Below the pieces are notes generated by a model that was given only the letters and a program-made list of their open reading frames with translations, was not told the origin of the DNA and ran no database searches. A stretch of 64,000 nt of DNA from an uncultured Clostridia bacterium (lineage in GTDB: Bacteria; Bacillota; Clostridia; Oscillospirales; Acutalibacteraceae): the NCBI GenBank assembly GCA_947625785.1, contig CANQPS010000001.1, forward strand, positions 62,001 to 126,000. The letters are read 5' to 3'. Below are positions 7,901-15,380 of the stretch, piece after piece; the first letter of the stretch is position 1; the number at the start of each line of letters is the position of its first letter. A program made the translations under genes and the position numbers.

Positions 7901-9214
7901 ATTGTTGAAGCAGGAAAGACGATTACTCTTGAATTGTCTGCTATAAATGAAAGTGAAAATGTTACTCTTGTTTACAGTTCTCCTAACTTACCTGAGGGTG
8001 CAACATTGAACAGCAAAACAGGTGTGTTTAAATGGACGCCGGAGTTTTCTGATACTTATAATATAACTTTTAGGGTATCAGATGGGTCGGAGAGTGATTC
8101 AATGTCCGTTAATATAGCAGTAACAACTCCGGAAACTCTTGAAATAGAAGAATTTTCAGTTGAGGACAGTGAAGCTGTTATTGGTAATCCTATAAAAATG
8201 AATATTTCTGCGAAGGGTGAACATTTAAGATACAAGATTATTTACAGCAGAGAAAACGGTAATTGGTCTACCGTAAGGGATTATTCACCAAGTACTAATA
8301 TTGAGTGGTTACCTAAATATTCCGGTGATTACAAATTGAGATTATATGTTACAAATGGTACAGCAATAAAAACAAGAGATGTTGAAGTAACAGTTGTTGA
8401 AGAAGATTTAACAATTACGAAGTTTGTGCCAAATGCACCTATTATATCGCTTGGCGATTCAATAATGTTTGGTGCGGAGGCAAACGGCAGCGATATACAA
8501 TATAAGTTTACCTATTCTATAAATGGCAAAGATTGGGAAACAATTTCCGATTATACTAAATCAACAGTAGTTTTATGGATACCGGATTGTATAGGAACTT
8601 ATACCGTTCGTTTATATGCAACAGATGGAAAAATTACAAAATCAAAAGATGTAAGTGTTGAGGTTTGCGAAGCAGGGTTATGTATAAATAGTGTTACAGT
8701 AAATCCTACAACGATAATTCTTGGTAATTCAGTAACAATAAAAACATCTGTTACAGGTTCAAATCTTAAATATAAGTATATTTATTCAAGAACCGGCAAG
8801 AGCTGGGCAATAATAGATGATTATTCGGAATGTGAAGCTATTACTTGGACACCAAAATATACGGGAAGTTATATACTAAGAATGTATGTTACTGACGGCG
8901 TGACAATTGAGCATAAAGATATAGCTTTAACTGTAAGTAATTCGAGTGTCTATATAGAACACTTTGCGGCAACTCCGGAGGTTGTTCAATGTGGTAATTC
9001 TGTTTTACTTGATGCAGTAGCAACCGGCTCTCATCTGATATATAAATATATTTATAGCAGAAATGGCAAGAATTGGATAGCTATCCGAGATTTTGATTCA
9101 AATAGCAAAGCATCTTGGACACCAAGACACGCCGGTGAGTACACCATAAGACTTTATGTAAGTGATGGTGTACACACAGAACATCAGGATATAAAGTTGA
9201 CGGTTGAGCCATAG
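4958..9214 (+). CDS. pulA: Type I pullulanase (GH13) with CBM26-like, MucBP-like and triple-tyrosine-type repeat modules
   Basis: From ATG 4958 (AAAGGTGGG upstream) the protein has 1418 residues. A CBM48-like domain (about 10-110) leads into a GH13 barrel with DVVYNH (256-261), nucleophile Asp326 in DGFRFD, acid/base Glu357 in GEPW, and AHDN (446-449). The NWGYDPKNYNVPEGSYS segment (about 210-226) marks type I pullulanases, which cut alpha-1,6 bonds in pullulan and branched starch. Beyond about residue 660 come MucBP-like domains, a CBM26-like starch-binding module (IHYYNSSWEDVYAYIYDE), an Ig-like domain and four repeats of about 88 residues resembling the triple-tyrosine family. No signal peptide is present, although the tail is of extracellular type. 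An in-frame TTG at 4922 adds only 12 non-hydrophobic residues. Confidence 0.93.
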   Translation: MDFNAYSGNDLGATYTPQKTTFKVWAPTATGVRVKLYATGSDSEEGARVLGVVDMTKKDKNVWSVEISKDIKNVYYTYLVTIGGTTNETVDIYAKAVGVNGNRGMVVDLSSTNPEGWDEDSHILVDNQTDAVIYELHIRDFSINPNSGISEKNRGKFLAFAERGTTLNNEGKIATGIDYLKNLGINCVHLLPAFDYASVDETRPDDDQFNWGYDPKNYNVPEGSYSTNPYDGNVRIKEFKQMVQSLHSIGISVVMDVVYNHTYSTSDSWFNLTVPDYYYRKYENNFSNGSGCGNETASEHEMYRKYMIDSILYWANEYHIDGFRFDLMGLHDVETMNLIREALDSLPNGHKMLMYGEPWQGGLSSSQVPMAVQSNVQSLDHRIAAFSNNMRDAIKGNVFTASNPGYIQGGYGFSGDIKAGIQANSNPSWGNSWAAVPSQTVTYTSAHDNYTLWDKLIMSVKGGSGYGIRYEDLVGMNKLAAAIIITSEGIPFFQAGEEFARTKFGDHNSYSSATKINWLDWSRVDIYSDLVDYYRGLIEIRKSFTPFRDPTNTSQKSTYFAWSNCHQNVVAYTLKNTLTPATEWNQVAVIFNPNRNSETVTLQTYENNVLPKEWVIIADGTRAGIEEIGVVYGTDILVPACSAMILVDKASFDSTIINTKVGIVTVEHILQSTGEVLKRNVLRGKISHSYTTHLDEELLNDYLFSISVGNTIGRFEEEEVKVYYYYEIDKTPRGTVTVKYIDNATGEEIAEKDISTAKIGSVYNISPKSIDNYEIDLVKLPINSYGTYKEGNIDIVFNYNYIDKKNIKIHYYNSSWEDVYAYIYDETGTNVTLYTGSWPGQSMIKATEKWWSYELTDIDSALVIFNNNGKGQQEPNNVSSHGYRLSDEVWVRNQVVYPTGKVIVNHIDTKGNLLNQEILKGMVDGNNSYSTNAKYFKDMTLITVPDNKTGTFKEHTIIVTYIYKSTVLINSAPVFHYIPKQIVEAGKTITLELSAINESENVTLVYSSPNLPEGATLNSKTGVFKWTPEFSDTYNITFRVSDGSESDSMSVNIAVTTPETLEIEEFSVEDSEAVIGNPIKMNISAKGEHLRYKIIYSRENGNWSTVRDYSPSTNIEWLPKYSGDYKLRLYVTNGTAIKTRDVEVTVVEEDLTITKFVPNAPIISLGDSIMFGAEANGSDIQYKFTYSINGKDWETISDYTKSTVVLWIPDCIGTYTVRLYATDGKITKSKDVSVEVCEAGLCINSVTVNPTTIILGNSVTIKTSVTGSNLKYKYIYSRTGKSWAIIDDYSECEAITWTPKYTGSYILRMYVTDGVTIEHKDIALTVSNSSVYIEHFAATPEVVQCGNSVLLDAVATGSHLIYKYIYSRNGKNWIAIRDFDSNSKASWTPRHAGEYTIRLYVSDGVHTEHQDIKLTVEP
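8140..9211 (+). repeat. four diverged triple-tyrosine-type protein repeats
   Basis: Four copies of about 88 residues, each with the pattern YKYIYSRxGKxW ... WTPxxxGxYxxRLYVxDG. They are related to the five copies in the CAP-domain protein at 31800-33101 but have diverged in DNA sequence. Confidence 0.8.
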
Positions 9215-9237
9215 TTTAGTAAAAATAAACAAATAAT

Positions 9238-9286
9238 AAAAAATCTCCTCGTATATAAATTTAGTTTATTATACAGGAGATTTTTT
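9238..9286. terminator. strong terminator after pulA
   Basis: Arms AAAAAATCTCCT (9238-9249) and AGGAGATTTTTT (9275-9286) pair perfectly. The inner bases GTATATAAA and TTTATTATAC extend the stem. The T-run is part of the 3' arm. Confidence 0.88.
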
Positions 9287-9443
9287 ATGTTCAGGCAAGT
9301 ATATGTAAATACAATATAAAAAAAATTCAGAAAAATCTATTGCGTTGTTAAAATTAACACATAAAATCAATGAATTTACTAATTTTGTCTATTTTACAAT
9401 AAAGTTGAATTAGTTATACGGAAAGTTTTGTCAATTTATTAAG

Positions 9444-9473
9444 TTGATTTTACGAATTTAAATATATTATAAT
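9444..9473 (+). promoter_or_regulatory. promoter of the small membrane protein gene
   Basis: TTGATT (9444-9449), an 18-base spacer and TATAAT (9468-9473). The rest of the gap 9287-9443 is AT-rich with nothing else recognisable. Confidence 0.65.
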
Positions 9474-9516
9474 AAACTAAGTAATCAATTAAAAATAAGT
9501 TGGAGGAATATGTGTA

Positions 9517-9771
9517 ATGAGTATAATAAATAATATAAAAGCAATTTTTTGGTTTTCAATTATGGTGTTTGATATGATATGTGTTGTATCGTTTTCTATA
9601 AAGGTTGTAAACGATTTTAGTGTTTTTAATATATTTATTTTAAGCTGCTTTATTGTTTCCGGATTATTGGCGGTTAGTATATGCAAAAATACTATTATAA
9701 ATACAAAAAAGGCTATTCAAAGAAGAAATATGGGTATAGTAAGTATTCATCAACTAAAAAGCAGAGTATAA
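9517..9771 (+). CDS. small two-helix membrane protein of unknown function
   Basis: The 84-residue product has two hydrophobic segments (about residues 8-27 and 36-55) and a basic C-terminal tail (KKAIQRRN). The family is not recognised. It is a real gene by its promoter, a TTGGAGGA ribosome site 9 bases before ATG, and its own terminator, so it is a monocistronic unit. The antisense frame over the same stretch is an artefact of AT-rich sequence. Confidence 0.6.
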   Translation: MSIINNIKAIFWFSIMVFDMICVVSFSIKVVNDFSVFNIFILSCFIVSGLLAVSICKNTIINTKKAIQRRNMGIVSIHQLKSRV

Positions 9772-9795
9772 CATTAAAGTATAAAAAAATTGTTT

Positions 9796-9828
9796 ATGTA
9801 CAGGTGATATATATACCTGTACATTTTT
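9796..9828 (+). terminator. terminator after the small membrane protein
   Basis: Perfect 10-bp arms ATGTACAGGT and ACCTGTACAT, a 9-base loop, then a T-run (9824-9828). Confidence 0.88.
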
Positions 9829-9877
9829 ATATATTTTATGAGATTTTCTATAAATTGTAAATTTTACATTAAATTAC

Positions 9878-9906
9878 TTGTGTTTTTGTGGTCAAAACGC
9901 TATAAT
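9878..9906 (+). promoter_or_regulatory. promoter of the M50 protease-scpAB operon
   Basis: TTGTGT (9878-9883), a 17-base spacer and TATAAT (9901-9906). No other clear promoter or terminator is seen before rluB ends at 15077. Confidence 0.65.
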
Positions 9907-9955
9907 AAATATTAGTTGTATATAAAAATAAATTAAGAAAGTGTGAGCATTTGAA

Positions 9956-10645
9956 ATGTTATTAACAGCGTTAAGAGGCGGATTAGATTTTTACTCGGCA
10001 GTATCAGGTGTTTTGGCTTGTTTAATAATAATATTTTTAGTTATGCCTTTGCACGAATTTGCACACGCATTTGTAGCAAATCTATGCGGTGACAGGACTT
10101 CAAAGATGTTGGGCAGAGTATCATTTAATCCTATAAGGCATATAGACCCTATCGGAGCGTCATTAATTTTACTTGTGGGGTTTGGCTGGGCAAAGCCTGT
10201 GCCTGTAAATGTAAATAATATGAGAAAACCAAGATTACATTCTGCATTAGTTGCGATTGCAGGACCTTTATCTAATTTAATTGTCGCAGTAATAGCATCA
10301 TTTATATATGTTACTATAATGTTCAATATCTATGCGGGCAATATTTCGGATACAAAATTAATAGGATTTATTCAGACTTTTTTCAGTTATCTAATAATTA
10401 TAAATATATCACTTGCAGTATTTAATTTACTTCCTATACCACCTCTTGACGGTTCAAAAGTCTTATATGCTTGTTTGCCTAACAGAATATTATACAAAAT
10501 TCAACCGTATGAAATTTATATATCTATGGGTTTGATGATTTTGTGTTTAGTAGGAGTATTAAGTAAACCACTAAATTATTTGTGCAGTGCTGTATCAAAT
10601 GGTATTCTTAATTTTTCAATAGATATTGTAGGTAAGTTTTTTTAG
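9956..10645 (+). CDS. site-2-protease-like M50 membrane metalloprotease
   Basis: The 229-residue integral membrane protein carries the zinc motif HEFAH (residues 33-37) and the third zinc-ligand motif NLLPIPPLDG in its C-terminal half, with about five or six hydrophobic segments. It belongs to the short YwhC-like branch without a PDZ domain. Members cut membrane proteins within the bilayer, but the substrate here is unknown. Its place directly before scpA is common in Clostridia. ScpA starts 16 bases after its stop. Confidence 0.88.
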   Translation: MLLTALRGGLDFYSAVSGVLACLIIIFLVMPLHEFAHAFVANLCGDRTSKMLGRVSFNPIRHIDPIGASLILLVGFGWAKPVPVNVNNMRKPRLHSALVAIAGPLSNLIVAVIASFIYVTIMFNIYAGNISDTKLIGFIQTFFSYLIIINISLAVFNLLPIPPLDGSKVLYACLPNRILYKIQPYEIYISMGLMILCLVGVLSKPLNYLCSAVSNGILNFSIDIVGKFF

Positions 10646-10661
10646 TATAGAATGGTGATTT

Positions 10662-11405
10662 ATGGAAAAAATATCTTATAGACTGTCAGACTTTGAAGGT
10701 CCGTTAGATGTATTGCTGCACTTAATTACAAAAAATAAGTTAAATATATGTGATATACAGATTTCGGAATTATTAGAACAGTATCTTGAACATATTGAAT
10801 TAATGAAAGAATTTGATATGGATATTTCAAGCGAATTTCTGGAAATGGCGGCAAGACTTGTGTATATAAAGGCTGTTATGCTGCTGCCTAAGAATGAAGA
10901 AGCAGAAGTTTTAAAACAAGAATTAACAGGACAATTACTTGAATATCAAGAGTGTAAAAATATGGCAAGTGTTCTTGCCGGTAAAATAAATTTTGACACA
11001 TTTGTCAGAGAAATGACACCAATGGAATACGATATTAAGTATACAAGAAAACACGATTGCGATGTTCTTATAAAAGCATATATAAGTGCTGTCGGTAGAG
11101 GCAAAAGTAAATTACCACCACCTAAAACGGCATTTTCGGGTATAGTTGAAAGAAAAATAGTTTCCGTATCATCAAAAATAATAGCTGTAATGCGTCGGCT
11201 ATGGAGTGGCGAACAGGTGGATTATGAAGATTTATTTGCTAATTCCGAAAATAAATCAGAAATGGTTGCGATATTTCTTGCAATATTGGAATTGGTTAAG
11301 GGTAAAAGAGTTCGTCTGGAGGACGGAGAAAATGGTATAGAAAAGGTAAGAATGATAAATGGCGGTGGTAAGCGTGGAAATAAAAGAAATATATTCAGCA
11401 GTTGA
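10662..11405 (+). CDS. scpA: Segregation and condensation protein A
   Basis: The 247-residue kleisin subunit of the Smc-ScpA-ScpB chromosome condensin is recognised by its N-terminal signature FEGPLDVLLHLI (about residues 12-23), which contacts the Smc neck, and by the SEFLEMAARLVYIKA segment. The C-terminal winged helix (residues about 190-240) contacts the Smc head. The coding end overlaps the start of scpB by up to 47 bases, so the two are translationally coupled. Confidence 0.95.
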   Translation: MEKISYRLSDFEGPLDVLLHLITKNKLNICDIQISELLEQYLEHIELMKEFDMDISSEFLEMAARLVYIKAVMLLPKNEEAEVLKQELTGQLLEYQECKNMASVLAGKINFDTFVREMTPMEYDIKYTRKHDCDVLIKAYISAVGRGKSKLPPPKTAFSGIVERKIVSVSSKIIAVMRRLWSGEQVDYEDLFANSENKSEMVAIFLAILELVKGKRVRLEDGENGIEKVRMINGGGKRGNKRNIFSS

Positions 11406-11952
11406 GTCAATATTATTTGCGAGTGGTGTGCCGTTGTCTGCTGATAAAATTGCCGAAGCAATAGGTATAGAAAAAGATGTAATCATAAAATTGACAAATA
11501 CACTTATAGATAGATATATAGAGGAAAAAAGAGGAATACGCATAATTAGATTTGATAATGACAGATATCAAATGTGTTCTAATCCCGATAATGCGAATTA
11601 TGTCAGAAATATTATGGCTATTAAGAAAAATTCACCATTATCCTCAGCGTCAATGGAGGTACTCGCCATTATTGCATATAATCAGCCTGTTACAAAATCC
11701 TTTATTGAGCAAGTACGAGGTGTTGATTGTTCGGGAATAATAGCTAATCTCATAACAAAAGAACTTATTGAGGAAAAAGGCAGACTTGAATTGCCGGGCA
11801 GACCTTTAATATATGGTACAACAGATAATTTTCTAAGATGTTTTAATATATCTTCTATTGAGGAATTACCGCCATTACCACAAAATAATATTGATAGTAA
11901 AGACAAAAAACAAGAAACTCCTCTTGAAACTCTTGCGGAAGGTAGTCAGTGA
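11359..11952 (+). CDS. scpB: Segregation and condensation protein B
   Basis: The product of up to 197 residues has the two winged-helix domains of ScpB: EIKEIYSAVESILFASG at the start and the signature SSASMEVLAIIAYNQPVTKSFIEQVRGVDC near residues 94-123. It dimerises and clasps ScpA in the Smc complex. The exact start is uncertain: ATG 11359, GTG 11365 and GTG 11374 are all in frame inside scpA, and GTG 11374 gives the usual N-terminus. The C-terminal 30 residues are low-complexity. Confidence 0.94.
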   Translation: MAVVSVEIKEIYSAVESILFASGVPLSADKIAEAIGIEKDVIIKLTNTLIDRYIEEKRGIRIIRFDNDRYQMCSNPDNANYVRNIMAIKKNSPLSSASMEVLAIIAYNQPVTKSFIEQVRGVDCSGIIANLITKELIEEKGRLELPGRPLIYGTTDNFLRCFNISSIEELPPLPQNNIDSKDKKQETPLETLAEGSQ

Positions 11953-12626
11953 GTATGTTATGGCTTTATATTATTTTAGGAATAATTCTTTTTTTATTTA
12001 TATTGTTAATGCTTCCTATTGATATAAAATTTACTTATGATAATGAAATGCAATTATCAATAAGATATCTGTTCATACCGTTTAATATATTACCTCAAAA
12101 AGAAAAAAGTCAAAAGCAGCTCGAAAAAAAAGAAAAGAAAAATCGCAAAAAAGCTAAAAAAAATGCCAAAGAACAACCCGAGCAGGACGAAAAGGAAAAA
12201 AGTACTTTTTCAAAAATAAAATCATTATTGAAAGAAAAAGGAGTGGATTCATTTTTTTGCTTAATATATGAGGTTTTAAAATCTATAAAAAATGCAGGCA
12301 GGGGAATATTAAGAAATATAACCATTAAAAAACTTGTAATAAAAGTATCAATTGGCGATACAGACCCTTACCAAACAGCAATAAGTTATGGTAAAATGTG
12401 TTCAGCGATATTTCCGGCGGGTGTTTTTGTAATACAGAGTATAAAAACAAAAGTATATAATATACAAGTAGTTCCAAACTTCGAGTTTAAGGAATTGAAT
12501 GTTCAGGCAGATATTCATATAAAAATAAGGCCATTAATTTTAGCAGGTACTGCAATAGTTTTGGTATTTCGTTTATTTAAAAATATATTGAAATTTATAC
12601 TTAAAAATAAAAATAGTCAGGAGTGA
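11949..12626 (+). CDS. DUF2953 (YtfI-like) membrane protein
   Basis: The 225-residue product has an N-terminal membrane helix (LYIILGIILFLFILLMLPI), a long Lys/Glu-rich stretch (about 50-85) and a C-terminal half matching the DUF2953 pattern with a hydrophobic segment near residues 198-208. In Bacillus the homologue YtfI is encoded directly before ytfJ, as here, which ties it loosely to sporulation. Its biochemical role is unknown. GTG 11949 overlaps the scpB stop. ATG 11955 is an alternative start. Confidence 0.78.
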   Translation: MSMLWLYIILGIILFLFILLMLPIDIKFTYDNEMQLSIRYLFIPFNILPQKEKSQKQLEKKEKKNRKKAKKNAKEQPEQDEKEKSTFSKIKSLLKEKGVDSFFCLIYEVLKSIKNAGRGILRNITIKKLVIKVSIGDTDPYQTAISYGKMCSAIFPAGVFVIQSIKTKVYNIQVVPNFEFKELNVQADIHIKIRPLILAGTAIVLVFRLFKNILKFILKNKNSQE

Positions 12627-12632
12627 ATTTGT

Positions 12633-13082
12633 ATGGAACAAAAATCAGTAGAGGGTTTAATGGGTATTACGCTCGATAAAATTAAGGCTATGGTTGACGC
12701 AAATACCGTTGTAGGGGACCCCATAACTACCCCGGACGGAAAAACTACAATTATTCCTATTTCAAAAATTAATTATGGTTTTGCATCGGGCGGCTCGGAA
12801 TTGCCTACCAAAAAGGAAAATGTAAAGGCATTATTTGCAGGTGGCAGCGGTGCAGGAATGACAATAAGTCCCGTTGCATTTATAAGTATAAGTGATGGTA
12901 ATGTTAAATTATTGCCAATTCAACAATATACAGACGCTGCCGACAGGGCAATAAGTATGCTGCCTGATGTTATTGATAAAATAACATATTTGTTTAAAAG
13001 AAATAAAGATAAAAAGGAAAATTCTCAAAAACAAGATGATGAAAAGGAAAATAATTCATCAGAACAAAAAGACAATATATAA
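12633..13082 (+). CDS. ytfJ: YtfJ/GerW-family sporulation protein
   Basis: The 149-residue product shows the YtfJ family signature (VVGDPITTPDGKTTIIPISK and GFASGGSE, then GGGSGAGMTISPVAFI-like GGSGAGMTISPVAF). In Bacillus and Streptomyces these proteins (YtfJ, GerW) are made during spore formation and affect germination. The C-terminal 25 residues are Lys/Asn/Glu-rich. It follows the ytfI-like gene by 6 bases. Confidence 0.92.
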   Translation: MEQKSVEGLMGITLDKIKAMVDANTVVGDPITTPDGKTTIIPISKINYGFASGGSELPTKKENVKALFAGGSGAGMTISPVAFISISDGNVKLLPIQQYTDAADRAISMLPDVIDKITYLFKRNKDKKENSQKQDDEKENNSSEQKDNI

Positions 13083-13145
13083 GTTTTATAATCATATACA
13101 ATCGCATATAATAGTGAATAATATAATTTTGGCAGGTGATATGGT

Positions 13146-14294
13146 TTGTATAAGAAAGTCGTTTCTTTTATATTGGTAAGTATAGTAATGCTCTCGGGAT
13201 TTGTGATAAGACCTGCAAGTGCCGTTAATGATAAACCTAATATTTCTGCGACAGCAGCGGTTTTATACTGTCCGGATACAGGTGAAGTACTTTTTGAAAA
13301 AAATAAAGACCAGAAAAGACTTATTGCGAGTATTACAAAAATAATGACCACAATAATAACTTTGGAGCAAGCCGAAGTGGATAATAAAGAAGTAACTTTT
13401 GGACCGTCTATGTATGCAGAAGGTTCATCAATGTATCTGAAAGATGGTAATATCATAAGATTATCTGAACTTGCAAAAGGAATGATGATGGTTTCGGGAA
13501 ATGATGCGGCTAATGCGGCTGCTATTGCGATAGGCGGAAGTAAAGAAGGTTTCGCTAAGTTGATGAACGATAAAGCAAAACAAATAGGTATGAAAAATTC
13601 TCATTTTGTTACACCGTCAGGTCTTGATGCAGACGAACATTATTCAACAGCTTATGATATGGCATTATTAATGGCTTATGCTATGGAAAATGAAAAATTT
13701 GCAGAATTAACAGGTTCAAAATCTCAAACATATACTTTAAAAGATGAAACAGGCGAAGTGTCCTCAACAATATATAATCAGAATAAATTATTGAAAATGT
13801 ACGATTATTGTATTGGAGGAAAAACAGGATATACAATAAGTGCCGGAAGAACATTAGTGTCTTGTGCTGAAAAAAATGGTGTTCGTCTTATTGCCGTAAC
13901 ATTGGAGGACCGTGATGATTGGAATGACCATATTAATCTTTATGAGTATGGATTTTCGTTAATTTCATCTGTTGAGCTTGATGATACAGATGAAAATATT
14001 AGTTTAAAGGTTGTCGGTTCAAATATTGACAGCGTAAATGTTACATCAAGGGAAAATTCAAAAGTTGTGATTTCGGCTTCTGATAAGAATAAAATTGAAA
14101 GGATAATTGAACTGCCAAATTTTGTTTATGCACCTATTAAATCAGGTGAATCAGTTGGCAAAGTAATATATAAATTATATGGTGAAGTTATAGCTGAAAA
14201 TGAACTTATAGCTACCGAAAATATAGAATATTTATTTGTAAATTCAAGTCAGATAGATAAGGTCAAGGATTTTATATCCGGTATTTTTTCTTAA
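13146..14294 (+). CDS. Serine-type D-alanyl-D-alanine carboxypeptidase (S11)
   Basis: The 382-residue DacB/DacF-like protein trims the terminal D-Ala of peptidoglycan stem peptides outside the cell. Residues 1-26 are a signal peptide ending PASA. The penicillin-binding motifs are complete: S62-ITK65, SGN (117-119) and KTG (226-228). A PBP5-like C-terminal domain and a terminal amphipathic stretch follow. I chose TTG 13146 with AGGTGAT upstream because it starts the signal peptide exactly (MYKKVV). Linkage to ytfJ suggests a spore-cortex type enzyme, but this is inference. Confidence 0.93.
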   Translation: MYKKVVSFILVSIVMLSGFVIRPASAVNDKPNISATAAVLYCPDTGEVLFEKNKDQKRLIASITKIMTTIITLEQAEVDNKEVTFGPSMYAEGSSMYLKDGNIIRLSELAKGMMMVSGNDAANAAAIAIGGSKEGFAKLMNDKAKQIGMKNSHFVTPSGLDADEHYSTAYDMALLMAYAMENEKFAELTGSKSQTYTLKDETGEVSSTIYNQNKLLKMYDYCIGGKTGYTISAGRTLVSCAEKNGVRLIAVTLEDRDDWNDHINLYEYGFSLISSVELDDTDENISLKVVGSNIDSVNVTSRENSKVVISASDKNKIERIIELPNFVYAPIKSGESVGKVIYKLYGEVIAENELIATENIEYLFVNSSQIDKVKDFISGIFS

Positions 14295-14309
14295 ACGGAA
14301 GGAACATAT

Positions 14310-15077
14310 ATGAACAAGAATGATAATTATATTAGACTGCAAAAAGTTATAGCAGACGCGGGTTTTGCATCAAGACGGAAGGCAGAAGAACTTATTTTAA
14401 ACGGAAGTGTAAAAGTAAACGGCAGAATTGCTAAAATAGGCGATAAAGTAAATCCTTACAATGATAAAATTCTTGTTAATGGAAATAAAATTGAAATCAG
14501 AGGTAACTCTCATTATTACATAATGTTGTATAAGCCGAGAGGCTTTGTAACAACAATGAATGATGAAAGAGGCAGAAAATGCGTTGCTGAACTTGTAAAA
14601 GATATACCAGCCAGATTATACCCTGTTGGAAGATTAGATAAGGATTCAGAGGGATTATTGCTTATGACGAATGACGGAGCATTTGCAAATTTAACAATGC
14701 ACCCGTCAACGCATATATCAAAAACATATCGTGTTACGGTTCGTTCAAAAGTAAGTGAGGAGCAGCTGACAACACTCTGTACAGGAGTAATGCTCGATGA
14801 CAAAATGACCTTACCGGCAGAAGTTAAAGTCCTGACAACTCAACCGGAACGCACTGTTATGGAATTTGTAATTTATGAGGGCAGAAACAGACAAATTCGC
14901 AGAATGTGTGAGAGTGTAGGATTAGAGGTAATACGATTGAAGCGTACAGCAATAGGGCCTGTTAAATTGGGTATGTTGCAGCCGGGTAAATGGAGAGAAC
15001 TTAATAATGATGAAATGAAAAAATTAGCATCTGTAAGAAAACAATCTAAGAATAAAGAATTATTTGATAAAAAATAA
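14310..15077 (+). CDS. rluB: RluB/RsuA-family rRNA pseudouridine synthase
   Basis: The 255-residue protein has an S4 RNA-binding domain (RLQKVIADAGFASRRKAEELI, from residue 5) and the catalytic domain with the GRLDKDSEGLLL motif containing the nucleophilic Asp. By family it makes a pseudouridine in 23S rRNA helix 90-92 (RluB). The final 20 residues are Lys-rich. It ends the long operon that starts at 9956. The same dacB-rluB linkage is seen in Bacillus, but the intervening spmA and spmB genes are not present here. Confidence 0.92.
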   Translation: MNKNDNYIRLQKVIADAGFASRRKAEELILNGSVKVNGRIAKIGDKVNPYNDKILVNGNKIEIRGNSHYYIMLYKPRGFVTTMNDERGRKCVAELVKDIPARLYPVGRLDKDSEGLLLMTNDGAFANLTMHPSTHISKTYRVTVRSKVSEEQLTTLCTGVMLDDKMTLPAEVKVLTTQPERTVMEFVIYEGRNRQIRRMCESVGLEVIRLKRTAIGPVKLGMLQPGKWRELNNDEMKKLASVRKQSKNKELFDKK

Positions 15078-15080
15078 TCA

Positions 15081-15130
15081 ATATAGGCTCAGTGATAAAT
15101 AAAAATTATAATCAATTTGAGCCTATTTTT
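15081..15130 (+). terminator. terminator after rluB
   Basis: Arms ATAGGCTCA (15083-15091) and TGAGCCTAT (15118-15126) followed by a T-run to 15130. Confidence 0.85.
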
Positions 15131-15204
15131 ACGGCATTTTTGATATTTATTTGGATATAAACAATAAAATTTCATTTATTTTTAAAAGGTTGTTAATATA
15201 TCTA

Positions 15205-15233
15205 TTGACGATAAGGCAAAGGTATTTTATAAT
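15205..15233 (+). promoter_or_regulatory. promoter of the carboxyltransferase operon
   Basis: TTGACG (15205-15210), a 17-base spacer and TATAAT (15228-15233). The leader to ATG 15381 is about 140 bases and shows no riboswitch that I recognise. Confidence 0.8.
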
Positions 15234-15380
15234 TAATATTGTGATTATAAGCAAAATAGGTATAATTTGTTTGGCAGCTATATATGTTATATATTGATTT
15301 TACTATAATTAGCTTCTTAATGGTATTATTGTTATTTTGCTATAAAATATAAACATTGTTGGGAACGGAGGAACGATAAT

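Noticed and set aside
9489-9686. Antisense 65-codon frame opposite the small membrane protein
   Set aside because: The sense gene has a promoter, ribosome site and terminator; the antisense frame has none.
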